NCBI GenBank assembly: GCA_023415475.1
Contig: JAEZKL010000066.1
Span: 1 to 34,800 of the forward strand
Source of the DNA: Bacillota bacterium
GTDB taxonomy: Bacteria > Bacillota > Clostridia > Lachnospirales > Lachnospiraceae
Direction of reading: 5' to 3'
DNA length: 34,800 nt
Shown: positions 16,801 through 23,784 of the stretch, piece after piece
How the letters are laid out: every line of letters begins with the position of its first letter
How positions within the stretch are numbered: the first letter of the stretch is position 1
The notes under the pieces: generated by a model
The model's database searches: none
Told to the model about the DNA's origin: nothing
What the model saw: only the letters and a program-made list of their open reading frames with translations
Position numbers and translations under genes: made by a program

Positions 16801-17619
16801 TTGGCAGTCTCGATATTGACAGATAGCACCGCAAGTCTCCCGAGGGCATACGCCGAAGCCCATGGTGTATACATGGTGCCACTAACCATCTCGTCCCGGG
16901 GAGAAGAATGGGTGGATGGATTCGCAGGGGAATCGCCAGTGGTATTTCAGGACAAGGAGCAGTCCTTCCGCACCTCCCAACCACCAGTCGCCGAGTTTGA
17001 TAAATGTTTCAAGGCAGCGACAGCCAACGGGAACGAAGTAGTGGCCATCCTTATCACCGAGGGTCTCAGCGGCACCACCAATGCTGCCCGGCTTGCCCGT
17101 GAAATGTCGCCCGTTCCAGAGCGGGTGCATATCGTAGACAGCGGCAACACCTCCATCGTCACGAAATTCCTGGTGGAACGAGGAGTTGAAATGGCAGAAT
17201 CCGGAGCAACCGCCACCGCTATTGTGACGGAAATAGAGTCCCTCGCTCTTCGCTCCAATGTACTAATTGCTGTACGCTCATTGGACTACCTGCATTTTGG
17301 TGGGCGGCTAACCCGTGCCCAAGCCCTGTTGGGCAACCTACTGCAAATTTCCCCTGTAGTGACGGTTGCCAAGGGGAAGGTGGTCATGGCGGACAAGGTC
17401 CGACTATTTAGACGGGCGTTGCAGGAAATCACTCGTCGTATTCCGGAGACAACGTTTAAACTGGGCATCTCCCATATGCAATGCCCACAGGAAGAAAATG
17501 ACCTGACAGAAATGATCAGACAACGCTTTCCTAAGCTGGAAGTCTCCAAAGAAAGCTTAAGCCCAGTGGTAGCAGCACATCTAGGTCCCTGCGTGGGCAT
17601 TGGCTTTCAATGGAAATGA
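16801..17619 (+). CDS. DegV family fatty-acid-binding protein (FakB-like)
   Basis: A 272-residue DegV-domain protein. Established knowledge: DegV/FakB proteins bind a fatty acid and present it to the kinase FakA, which makes acyl phosphate. Visible motifs in order are ILTDSTASLP, FRTSQPPVAEFDK, ITEGLSGTTNAA, HIVDSGNTS, SLDYLHFGGRLTRAQALLGNLLQISPV and the C-terminal HLGPCVGIGF. The C-terminus is slightly unusual in having Cys where Gly is common in HLGPG. The TTG at 16801 is chosen because GGAAGGG lies about 10 bases upstream; the TTG at 16792 is too close to it. It is a single gene with its own promoter. No FakA partner is in the window. Confidence 0.9.
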   Translation: MAVSILTDSTASLPRAYAEAHGVYMVPLTISSRGEEWVDGFAGESPVVFQDKEQSFRTSQPPVAEFDKCFKAATANGNEVVAILITEGLSGTTNAARLAREMSPVPERVHIVDSGNTSIVTKFLVERGVEMAESGATATAIVTEIESLALRSNVLIAVRSLDYLHFGGRLTRAQALLGNLLQISPVVTVAKGKVVMADKVRLFRRALQEITRRIPETTFKLGISHMQCPQEENDLTEMIRQRFPKLEVSKESLSPVVAAHLGPCVGIGFQWK

Positions 17620-17624
17620 CCATC

Positions 17625-17925
17625 TCTGGTGCGACGGGAATTAAAGTGTTAATAACACGTGCTTCGACCTTGTAGTAATAGGTCTTGCCGGTGGTCAGGC
17701 TGGTTTTCACGTAGCTTGGCGACGTTGTGTCCGCAGTTTACGGAAAGTCCCGCCGCTAGTCGTGGCACCAAACCTCGTATTAGTCGCGACGGTCAAAGCG
17801 CCCCAGGTCAGCTTTATGCTCTCAGAGGAGGCTTTAACGGCCTTTACGCCCGTCGGTGCGGCTGGCACAGGCTTGACCAACACGGCGGGCGCGCAGGAGC
17901 CATAGGCCGACTTCCCCGTTATGTG
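17625..17925 (-). pseudogene. decayed fibronectin type III repeats of a surface protein
   Basis: On the minus strand, frame one reads GKSAYGS (end of one repeat), then VKPVPAAPTGVKAVKASS and ESIKLTWGALT, the standard start of an FN3 repeat. It loses similarity around VATNTRFGATTSGGTFRKL and reaches TGA near 17710. A different frame immediately continues SYVKTSLTTGKTYYYKVEAR, the end of an FN3 repeat. There is no start codon with a ribosome site, and at least one frameshift and one stop. It is a relic of a clostridial-type cell-surface protein with FN3 repeats, left when the rest of the gene was lost. It fills most of the 450-base gap after the DegV gene. Confidence 0.75.
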
Positions 17926-17974
17926 GAAAAACTTGAGTTTTTATAGTATGGTATTGTCAGCAGAGGCGAACCCA

Positions 17975-18004
17975 TTGAATTGCGCGTTGTATGTCAAGTA
18001 TTTT
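17975..18004 (+). promoter_or_regulatory. candidate promoter of the esterase-acyltransferase operon
   Basis: TTGAAT (17975-17980), 18-base spacer, TATTTT (17999-18004) on the plus strand, about 65 bases before the esterase start. Neither box is perfect; an overlapping alternative is TTGTAT with TAAAAT at wider spacing. Confidence 0.35.
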
Positions 18005-18071
18005 AACCACATAAAATATCGCAGCAAACGGTATCACGGTACTATCTGTTCACAGATTGGAGCTGAGACGT

Positions 18072-19013
18072 TTGGCTATTAATAAAGCGATGCGAGCAGC
18101 CCTCAAAGCCATCACGGCTTTGGAAATGGATGTAAAAAAAACATACAAAATGGAACGGCAGATTGAATTGCTCACCGCCAGGCTGCGGGGAAAACCAAAA
18201 GACTATAAAATGTGGGACCATATGGTTCGTTCCGGCGACTATGCAATCCCCGTACGCCTCTTTGCACCTGATGGAGAGGGGTCGTTTCCCCTGCTGCTTT
18301 TTTTCCATGGAGGCGGTTGGGTAACAGGCGGGATAGAGAACTATACCGGTGTCTGTGTCGACCTTGCGAAAGCCACGAACTGTACCATAGCATCCGTTGA
18401 TTACCGATTGGCGCCGGAGCACAAGTTTCCCACCGCTACGGAGGATTGTTATGCGGCGGCGCGTGAGTTTTATCTCGGTCAGGTACCGGGCGTAAAGCCC
18501 GATAACATTACGCTGATCGGTGACAGCGCCGGGGGAAATCTGGCTGCGGCCGTTTCCCTGATGGCACGGGATCGTGGGGAGTTTCTGCCAAAACAACAAA
18601 TCCTTCTTTACCCATCCACATACAACGATCACAGTGAACAATCTCCATTTCCGTCTATCCGGGACAACGGGACGGACTATCTTCTGACATCCAAGCGAAT
18701 CCAAAGCGTCATCGAGCTTTATCGAAGCTCCGATGATGATTTGAACAATTCATATTTCGCCCCGCTTCTGGCATCGGATTTTTCACGCCAACCACGAACC
18801 CTGCTCATTACGGCGGAGTATTGTCCGCTCAGAGACGAGGGGGAAGCCTATGGGGAAAAACTGCGCGCTGCGGGCAATGAAGTGGAGACCATCCGCATTC
18901 CAGATGCGCTTCACGCCTACATGATGCTGCCGCCGCGGTTTGAGCATGTGCAACAGACCTATTGCATCATCAACGATTTTTTGCAAAGGGGTAATCTCCG
19001 TGGGAGGACATAA
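18072..19013 (+). CDS. HSL-family alpha/beta hydrolase (esterase/deacetylase)
   Basis: A 313-residue serine hydrolase of the hormone-sensitive-lipase family. It has the oxyanion-hole motif FFHGGGWVTGG, then VDYRLAPEHKFPT, the nucleophile elbow IGDSAGGNLAAA, and near the C-terminus the expected acid (TAEYCPLRDEGEAYGEKL) and His (DALHAYMM). No signal peptide is seen, so it is cytoplasmic. The TTG at 18072 is chosen because GGAG lies 9 bases upstream; the frame stays open to a TTG at 18057 with no ribosome site. The following acyltransferase starts inside this gene's last 14 bases, so the pair is translationally coupled. Hydrolysis or transfer of a short acyl ester is likely; the substrate is unknown. 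Confidence 0.9.
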   Translation: MAINKAMRAALKAITALEMDVKKTYKMERQIELLTARLRGKPKDYKMWDHMVRSGDYAIPVRLFAPDGEGSFPLLLFFHGGGWVTGGIENYTGVCVDLAKATNCTIASVDYRLAPEHKFPTATEDCYAAAREFYLGQVPGVKPDNITLIGDSAGGNLAAAVSLMARDRGEFLPKQQILLYPSTYNDHSEQSPFPSIRDNGTDYLLTSKRIQSVIELYRSSDDDLNNSYFAPLLASDFSRQPRTLLITAEYCPLRDEGEAYGEKLRAAGNEVETIRIPDALHAYMMLPPRFEHVQQTYCIINDFLQRGNLRGRT

Positions 19014-20280
19014 ACAATGGAGCCGGCTGGATAATGCCGCAAAAATATTCCCGCCCACCACCACGAGTCGGGACACCAAGGTTTTCCGCTTTGTCTGTGA
19101 GTTGACCGAACCGGTGGACGGCGCTGTTCTTCAGTACGCGCTGGAGCGGACGATCCGGGATTTTCCCCTGTACCGTTCCGTGCTGAAAAAGGGATTGTTC
19201 TGGTACTATTTTGAAGAAAGCAGCATTCAGCCGCTGGTCGCCGAGGAGGCACTTCCGGTTTGCAGTCCAATTTACAATGCGGATAGACCCGGCCTACTGT
19301 TCCGCGTGCTTTATTTCAAACAACGAATCAATTTCGAAGTGTTCCACGCATTGGCTGACGGCACCGGCGTTATGCAGTTTTTGCGCACCATGGTCTTTCA
19401 TTATCTGGCGAAAAAGCATGGCATTTTAGGGCAGTTGACCGATTATGATGCTTCAAGAGATCAGAAAAATCAAGATGCCTTTTATATGTATTACGATAAG
19501 ACCGGAGCCAGTACCAAGATAAAGCGATACCGAGCCTATCACATCCGCGGGGAACGCCTGCCTGACAACCGGATTGGGATTACAGAGGGTTTTGCATCCA
19601 CCCAAGCTGTTCTCCAAAAAGCCCACAAGCACGGCGCCACAATGAGTGAGTTTTTGATTGCGCTGTTAATTTGCTCTATTCACGATGGAATGGCCGTGAG
19701 GGAAAGGACTCGCCCCGTGATCATCGCCGTGCCGGTGGACCTTCGCCGTTTTTTTCCGGCACAAACCGCCCGAAATTTTTTCGGCATCATTCAGGTTGCT
19801 CATAACTTCCAAAAAGACGGACAGGAATTTATCCAGGTTCTTGCAAATGTGCGAGAATCACTCCGGCGGCAACTAACGCAGGAGAACCTCCACGGAATCA
19901 TCAGCCATTATTCGGCCATGGAAGACAATCCCTTTGTCAAGGCGATTCCTTTGCAGGTTAAGATCCCCGTTCTCCGCATATCCGGGCTCCGGGCAGATGG
20001 CGAGGACACCGCTGCGTTCTCCAACATTGGCCAGGTTTCCATGCCGGCGGAAGCGGCGAAACACATTCGATTGTTCGATGTATTTCTCAGCACGAAACGT
20101 CCACAACTTTGCGTTTGTTCTTTCGGTAACACCCTTGCCATCAGCGTGTCCTCTCCTCTGATAGATACGGGGATTCAGCGACGTTTTTTCCGTCAACTGA
20201 CGCAGATGGAGATTTCAGTGCAGGTAGTTTCCAATCTGGAACAGCTGAATGGAGAGGAGACGCCATATGCTACGGTGTGA
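19000..20280 (+). CDS. condensation/alcohol-acetyltransferase-like acyltransferase
   Basis: A 426-residue protein of the CoA-dependent acyltransferase superfamily (condensation domains, PapA, alcohol acetyltransferases). The early strand FRFVCELTEPVDGAVLQYALERTIRDFPLYRS fits this fold. So does the catalytic segment VFHALADGTG, a variant of HHxxxDG keeping the catalytic His and Asp-Gly but with Phe in place of the first His. VPVDLRRFFPAQTARNFFG matches the DFGWG-side region of such enzymes. The GTG at 19000 is chosen: it has AAAGGGG 8 bases upstream, and the ATG at 19017 is out of frame. No carrier-protein domain is attached, so it likely uses acyl-CoA. It overlaps both neighbours by 14 bases. 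It probably acylates an alcohol or glycolipid; the acceptor is unknown. Confidence 0.8.
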   Translation: MGGHKQWSRLDNAAKIFPPTTTSRDTKVFRFVCELTEPVDGAVLQYALERTIRDFPLYRSVLKKGLFWYYFEESSIQPLVAEEALPVCSPIYNADRPGLLFRVLYFKQRINFEVFHALADGTGVMQFLRTMVFHYLAKKHGILGQLTDYDASRDQKNQDAFYMYYDKTGASTKIKRYRAYHIRGERLPDNRIGITEGFASTQAVLQKAHKHGATMSEFLIALLICSIHDGMAVRERTRPVIIAVPVDLRRFFPAQTARNFFGIIQVAHNFQKDGQEFIQVLANVRESLRRQLTQENLHGIISHYSAMEDNPFVKAIPLQVKIPVLRISGLRADGEDTAAFSNIGQVSMPAEAAKHIRLFDVFLSTKRPQLCVCSFGNTLAISVSSPLIDTGIQRRFFRQLTQMEISVQVVSNLEQLNGEETPYATV

Positions 20281-20950
20281 ACATTGCAAGGTGGACTTGC
20301 CCGGAGAGCAAACCCGCTGTCCGCTCTGCCAGAACAAACCTGCCGGAATACCTGATAGCTCCGGCAGCCGGTTTCCCCGTCTGCCCCAATCCCGGCCGAC
20401 GACTGTCGGCCGCATATTGGCATGGGGTGCATTTGGAAGCGTGTGCGCGGTGGCAATTTGCATTACAATCAATTTGATTATGCCTGCGGGTGGATGGTGG
20501 TCGCTGTTTGTGGTTGCCGGTATCGCCAGCCTTTGGATCGATTTTGCCATTGTGCTCAAAAAACGAAAGAACCTGCCCAAGAACATCCTGTGGCAGGTTG
20601 CAGTCGTCTCTCTTATCGGCTTTTTATGGGATCGATCAACAGGATTCAATGGCTGGTCACTGGACTACGTGCTCCCCATTCTCTGTTGCTGTGCGATGAT
20701 TGCCATGACCATAGTAGCTAAAGTCCGCAGGCTTGATACACAAGATTACATTTTGTACCTTGTGATCGACTGTGTTCTGGGGATCGTCTGTTTTATACTC
20801 ATTTTGACGGGGATAGTTCGTGTTGTCATTCCGTCCGCGATCAGCTTTGGTTCTTCCATTATCTTTCTGGCATTTTTGCTGTTCTTTGAGGGGCAGCGCT
20901 TTGGGCAGAAATCCAGCGCAGACTACATCTATAATGAAAAACCTGCATAA
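20267..20950 (+). CDS. zinc-ribbon membrane protein (DUF6320-like)
   Basis: A 227-residue protein starting with a zinc ribbon: Cys4 and Cys7 in CEHCKVDLPG pair with CPLCQNK. About six membrane helices follow (for example LAWGAFGSVCAVAICITINLIM and VIDCVLGIVCFILILTGIVRVVI). This matches what I know as DUF6320 in Clostridia, whose function is undescribed. The ATG at 20267 has GGAGAGGAG upstream, whereas the longer frame starts without one. It overlaps the acyltransferase stop by 14 bases, so three proteins are made as a set. It may anchor or regulate the acyltransferase at the membrane; this is inference. The last codons overlap a terminator for the opposite strand. Confidence 0.82.
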   Translation: MLRCEHCKVDLPGEQTRCPLCQNKPAGIPDSSGSRFPRLPQSRPTTVGRILAWGAFGSVCAVAICITINLIMPAGGWWSLFVVAGIASLWIDFAIVLKKRKNLPKNILWQVAVVSLIGFLWDRSTGFNGWSLDYVLPILCCCAMIAMTIVAKVRRLDTQDYILYLVIDCVLGIVCFILILTGIVRVVIPSAISFGSSIIFLAFLLFFEGQRFGQKSSADYIYNEKPA

Positions 20951-20972
20951 CAGACATTCTTGATTATGCAGG
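20937..20972 (-). terminator. terminator for the helicase gene, overlapping the DUF6320 stop codon
   Basis: Perfect 9-bp inverted repeat CCTGCATAA (20942-20950) and TTATGCAGG (20964-20972); on the minus strand it is followed by five T (20941-20937). It lies about 120 bases after the helicase stop and uses coding bases of the convergent gene. Confidence 0.65.
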
Positions 20973-21091
20973 CTTGCATCCTTGGGGAAGCAGGCTTCAA
21001 GCGTTCAGTGCCGCTCGCACAACGGTTGATCCTGATTCCTGCTGGTGTAGTTTGATCTGATGCTTTCATGCTGCTTAGCAGGCATCAAAAG

Positions 21092-22237
21092 TCAATGAAC
21101 GGCCATTTTCGCATCCAATACAATGGGTAAGATTGTTGCTTTGGCCTTTGTCATAATTCCCTGAAGCTTACCCCGCTCCTTTGGATAGATAAAAGTATAT
21201 GCAGCACCGCCATGGTTCGCTCGGCCGGTTCGCCCAATGCGGTGCACATAGCTGTCTGCATCACCGGGAATATCGTAGTTCACAACCGCGTCAATTCCTC
21301 CTACATCAATACCTCGAGCGGCGACGTCGGTTGCTACCAGTATGTTCACCTTGCCATCACGATACCGCTGCATCACCTTGTCCCGCTGGCTTTGGCGCAA
21401 GTCGCCATGAATCGCCTCTGCCGGATGCGCAGCTTCGGTCAGCTGATGAGCCAGGCTGTCAGCCATCGCTTTCGTTGCTACAAAAATCAAGGAAAGGTGG
21501 AACTGCTCTTTGCGCAGCAGTTGCAAGAGCGCAGGGATTTTAGCGTTGCCGCGGATCTCGCAATAAAAATGCTCTACCTTCTCCAAGCTAGTGGTTTCCT
21601 GCTGGATGCAAATATGTTGCGCCTCTCTCTGATACTGCGCCGCAATTTTTCCAATGTCACTGGAAAGAGTCGCGGAAAACAGCACCGTTTGCCTTGTAGC
21701 AGGAGAAGACTGCAGAATGGTATCGATGTCTTCCCGAAACCCCATATCCAGCATCCGATCTGCCTCATCCAGCACGATACACTCAACCTTGCTCAGCCGC
21801 GTGGTTCGCCGACGGATATGATCTGTCATGCGTCCGGGTGTGGCCACCACAATTTGCGGGCAGCGTTTTAGGGCCATAATCTGGTGCTGAATCGGCTCCC
21901 CGCCATACAACGCTAGAATTCGGATTCCCTGCTTATATGCAGCCAGTTGCTTCAAGACACCGGCTGTTTGTACTGCTAGCTCACGCGTGGGACAGAGAAT
22001 TACGGTTTGTATCTGACGATTGGCAGGATTCACATTTTCCAAGACTGGGAGCCCGAATGCCGCGGTTTTCCCGGTGCCGGTAGGCGCTTGTACAAAGAGA
22101 TCCCGCTTTTCGAGCAGGGGCCCCATGGCCGCATCCTGTACAGGTGAAGGATCGCGGTAGCCCATTTTTGTGATTCCCTGCAGCAACTCGGGGGTAAAGC
22201 CAAATTTCTCAAAGTTTGTAATGATTTCAGTCTCCAT
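21092..22237 (-). CDS. DEAD-box ATP-dependent RNA helicase
   Basis: A 381-residue helicase with all core motifs: Q motif near residues 30-35, Walker A APTGTGKT at 51-58, PTRELA at 83-88, TPGR, DEAD at 157-160, SAT at 188-190, ATDVAARGID and HRIGRTGR. It ends soon after the second RecA domain and lacks the basic or RNA-binding C-terminal tail of CshA, CshB, DbpA or DeaD. It is therefore a minimal, RhlE-like form. It unwinds RNA duplexes, probably in ribosome assembly or mRNA decay. It lies directly downstream of a cold-shock protein gene, with a terminator hairpin between them and no clear ribosome site of its own. Expression may come from read-through of the csp transcript, fitting a cold-response pair. 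Confidence 0.95.
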   Translation of the reverse strand: METEIITNFEKFGFTPELLQGITKMGYRDPSPVQDAAMGPLLEKRDLFVQAPTGTGKTAAFGLPVLENVNPANRQIQTVILCPTRELAVQTAGVLKQLAAYKQGIRILALYGGEPIQHQIMALKRCPQIVVATPGRMTDHIRRRTTRLSKVECIVLDEADRMLDMGFREDIDTILQSSPATRQTVLFSATLSSDIGKIAAQYQREAQHICIQQETTSLEKVEHFYCEIRGNAKIPALLQLLRKEQFHLSLIFVATKAMADSLAHQLTEAAHPAEAIHGDLRQSQRDKVMQRYRDGKVNILVATDVAARGIDVGGIDAVVNYDIPGDADSYVHRIGRTGRANHGGAAYTFIYPKERGKLQGIMTKAKATILPIVLDAKMAVH

Positions 22238-22266
22238 TTCATCTGAATATTTTATTCAGGTCATAC

Positions 22267-22303
22267 AAAAGCCGCCAAATCCCATTGGGACTTGGTGGCT
22301 TTT
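22267..22303 (-). terminator. terminator after the cold-shock gene
   Basis: Long stem of AAAAGCC(G)CCAA against TTGG(T)GGCTTTT with an inner TCCCATTGGGA fold; on the minus strand it ends in TTTTGT. It sits between the csp stop (22317) and the helicase start (22237), so it may let only part of transcription continue into the helicase. Confidence 0.7.
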
Positions 22304-22316
22304 GGCAGCTGTTGCT

Positions 22317-22532
22317 TTAGGCTACTTTGCTGACGTTGACAGCACGCAGCCTGCGGCTGTTTTTGGGGTCCTGCTCCTTGTCAAAGGTGACCCTGTCGCC
22401 TTCGGCGAGACTCTTATAACCGTCGGACACAATGGAGGAGAAATGAACAAACACGTCATCGCTGCCATCATCGTTGGCAATGAAGCCGAAACCCTTCTCC
22501 GAATTGAACCATTTTACTGTACCATTATTCAA
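22317..22532 (-). CDS. CspA-family cold-shock protein
   Basis: A 71-residue single OB-fold protein that binds single-stranded RNA and DNA. RNP1 is KGFGFI and RNP2 is VFVHF, with the usual start NGTVKWFNSEKG. The true start is the TTG at 22532: a perfect GGAGG lies 8 bases upstream. The longer in-frame ATG at 22547 overlaps that ribosome site and would add residues no CspA has. The length is normal for the family. It acts as an RNA chaperone. Its own promoter and a structured leader lie upstream, and a DEAD-box helicase downstream. Confidence 0.95.
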   Translation of the reverse strand: MNNGTVKWFNSEKGFGFIANDDGSDDVFVHFSSIVSDGYKSLAEGDRVTFDKEQDPKNSRRLRAVNVSKVA

Positions 22533-22581
22533 AATTGGTACCTCCATAAATATATTTGCACCCACTACTGCACAAAAAAAC

Positions 22582-22630
22582 ACATGCTTTTGTAATTCAT
22601 CAAACGAATCAATGACTTACAAAAACATGT
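22582..22630 (-). promoter_or_regulatory. structured leader of the csp mRNA (hairpin followed by T-run)
   Basis: Inverted repeat ACATGCTTTTGTAA (22582-22595) and TTACAAAAACATGT (22617-22630), 14-bp arms with one mismatch and a 21-nt loop. On the minus strand it is followed by GTTTTTTTG. It lies between the csp promoter and the csp start. It could be a leader attenuator or thermosensitive structure, or a terminator for the PHP gene upstream (ending at 22760). Confidence 0.6.
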
Positions 22631-22660
22631 GAGACAATGCACCATCTTGAATACTACCCT

Positions 22661-22689
22661 ATTGTCACACATAACATGCGAAAAGTCAA
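22661..22689 (-). promoter_or_regulatory. promoter of the csp gene
   Basis: On the minus strand TTGACT (22689-22684), 17-base spacer, GACAAT (22666-22661). Predicted start is near 22654, giving a leader of about 120 bases, similar in style to the long leaders of known cspA genes. Confidence 0.6.
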
Positions 22690-22759
22690 CCCCTGAATCA
22701 AGTCCGTTGTATCAAGAAACGTTTATGTGAATTCTTGTCCTTGATTGTAGATTATTGTC

Positions 22760-23434
22760 CTACAGGCTTACCACCTTGGCTTCACCGCTGCGAATAGCAG
22801 CGATCATATCCCGAATATCAGCCAGCGGCCTATCGAGCCCGATGCCTGCCAAATGAGGTTGCGCACCGATGTGGTTGTCCGATCCACCAATGCGCAGCAG
22901 GCCGTAGTTAGCAGCATATTCCTCCGCGCGTGCATTCTCAAAATCCGTCCTGCTGGCATTGACCACCTCCACACCATCCACCGACCGGGGCAGCAGACGG
23001 ATCATGTCGATGTACCACGCTTCGCGGTATGGATGCGCATGAATGATGAATCCACCTTCACTACGCACAAGAGCGCAGTAATCGTTCACACTTAATTCCA
23101 TTACCTCCGGGTGGCGCAGCAACCAAGCCTTATCCAACCCGTATGTCAGGAAGTCCGTACCGAAAAGGGAATATTCCCATCCAAAGAACACATCGACGCC
23201 GATTCTAGCGCCTTCTTCCGCAGCATGCTCATATCCCATGCAGAGCCAGTCAACCCTTTGCGCCCATGAAAGATTGGTGGGGACGGCGCTGTTGCCATTG
23301 AAAAAATGGTCGGTGATACATATGCCTTTCACGCCTCTATCCCGATAAAAACCAACCAGTTCTCTGGCGGATATGGACGAGCATTTACTGGCTTCTTGTG
23401 TGTGTGCATGGGTTTCGTACAGGAATTCAGGCAT
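22760..23434 (-). CDS. PHP-domain metal-dependent phosphoesterase/hydrolase
   Basis: A 224-residue PHP-domain protein. Metal ligands can be followed in order: His9 and His11 in ETHAHT, Asp42 and His43 in ITDHF, Glu86 in WEYS, His131 and His133 in IIHAHP, Asp185 and His187 in GGSDNH. This pattern matches trinuclear PHP phosphoesterases such as histidinol-phosphatase-like or YciV-like enzymes. The ATG at 23434 has GGGAGG 6 bases upstream; the frame stays open for 98 more codons without a credible start. It lies downstream of the mannonate-dehydratase-like gene in the same direction, but a terminator separates them. It may remove phosphate from a sugar or nucleotide; substrate unknown. Confidence 0.88.
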   Translation of the reverse strand: MPEFLYETHAHTQEASKCSSISARELVGFYRDRGVKGICITDHFFNGNSAVPTNLSWAQRVDWLCMGYEHAAEEGARIGVDVFFGWEYSLFGTDFLTYGLDKAWLLRHPEVMELSVNDYCALVRSEGGFIIHAHPYREAWYIDMIRLLPRSVDGVEVVNASRTDFENARAEEYAANYGLLRIGGSDNHIGAQPHLAGIGLDRPLADIRDMIAAIRSGEAKVVSL

Positions 23435-23784
23435 AATAATCCTCCCGGTAAAATCCATCGACGATATCTGATGATACACCATATCCCAGATCATCATCAC
23501 GTCTGGGTGCGGCTCAGGGTTTCCCGCAACAGGGTCGCCAATCTGACCATTGGAGAAGATGCCCCAAGTAAACGGGGTAACCCTGATGCTTCCTGAGGTT
23601 ATCACTCTTTTACATAAAATGGAAGAAGATTGGGAAATTGAGGGATCCCCACAAGTGGGTCCAAGCGTAGCGATGGCTTCAACACGCATCCTAAAATCAA
23701 GCCCTGCTCCAAAGAGCAGGGCGGGCAATCATGCGCAACTGGTGCTAGACAAAATACCGTATATTCAGGATTGGGGACTAGCGG
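23435..23784. other. 350-base gap with a long open frame but no assignable gene
   Basis: Apart from the terminator at 23701-23722, this stretch carries no gene I can name. The minus-strand frame of the PHP gene stays open through all of it to 23728, giving peptide such as RVITSGSIRVTPFTWG and GDPVAGNPEPHPDV, with no ribosome site and no family that I recognise. A small CCCAC/GTGGG palindrome lies near 23650. It could be promoter DNA that is open by chance or the remnant of an older gene. Confidence 0.4.
23701..23722 (-). terminator. terminator after the mannonate-dehydratase-like gene
   Basis: Perfect 9-bp stem GCCCTGCTC (23701-23709) and GAGCAGGGC (23714-23722), 4-nt loop; on the minus strand it is followed by TTGATTTTAGG. 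It lies 62 bases after the gene's stop. The stem resembles the hairpin at 28594-28609. Confidence 0.65.

Noticed and set aside
17652..17664. Palindrome GTGTTAATAACAC after the DegV gene
   Set aside because: Too short a stem for a terminator and no T-run; it lies inside the decayed FN3 segment.
20249..20950. Longer start for the DUF6320 gene at 20249
   Set aside because: No ribosome site there, while the ATG at 20267 has GGAGAGGAG at good spacing.
21058..21088. GATGC...GCATC hairpin just after the helicase stop
   Set aside because: It has a bulge and no T-run; the hairpin at 20942-20972 with five T is a better terminator.
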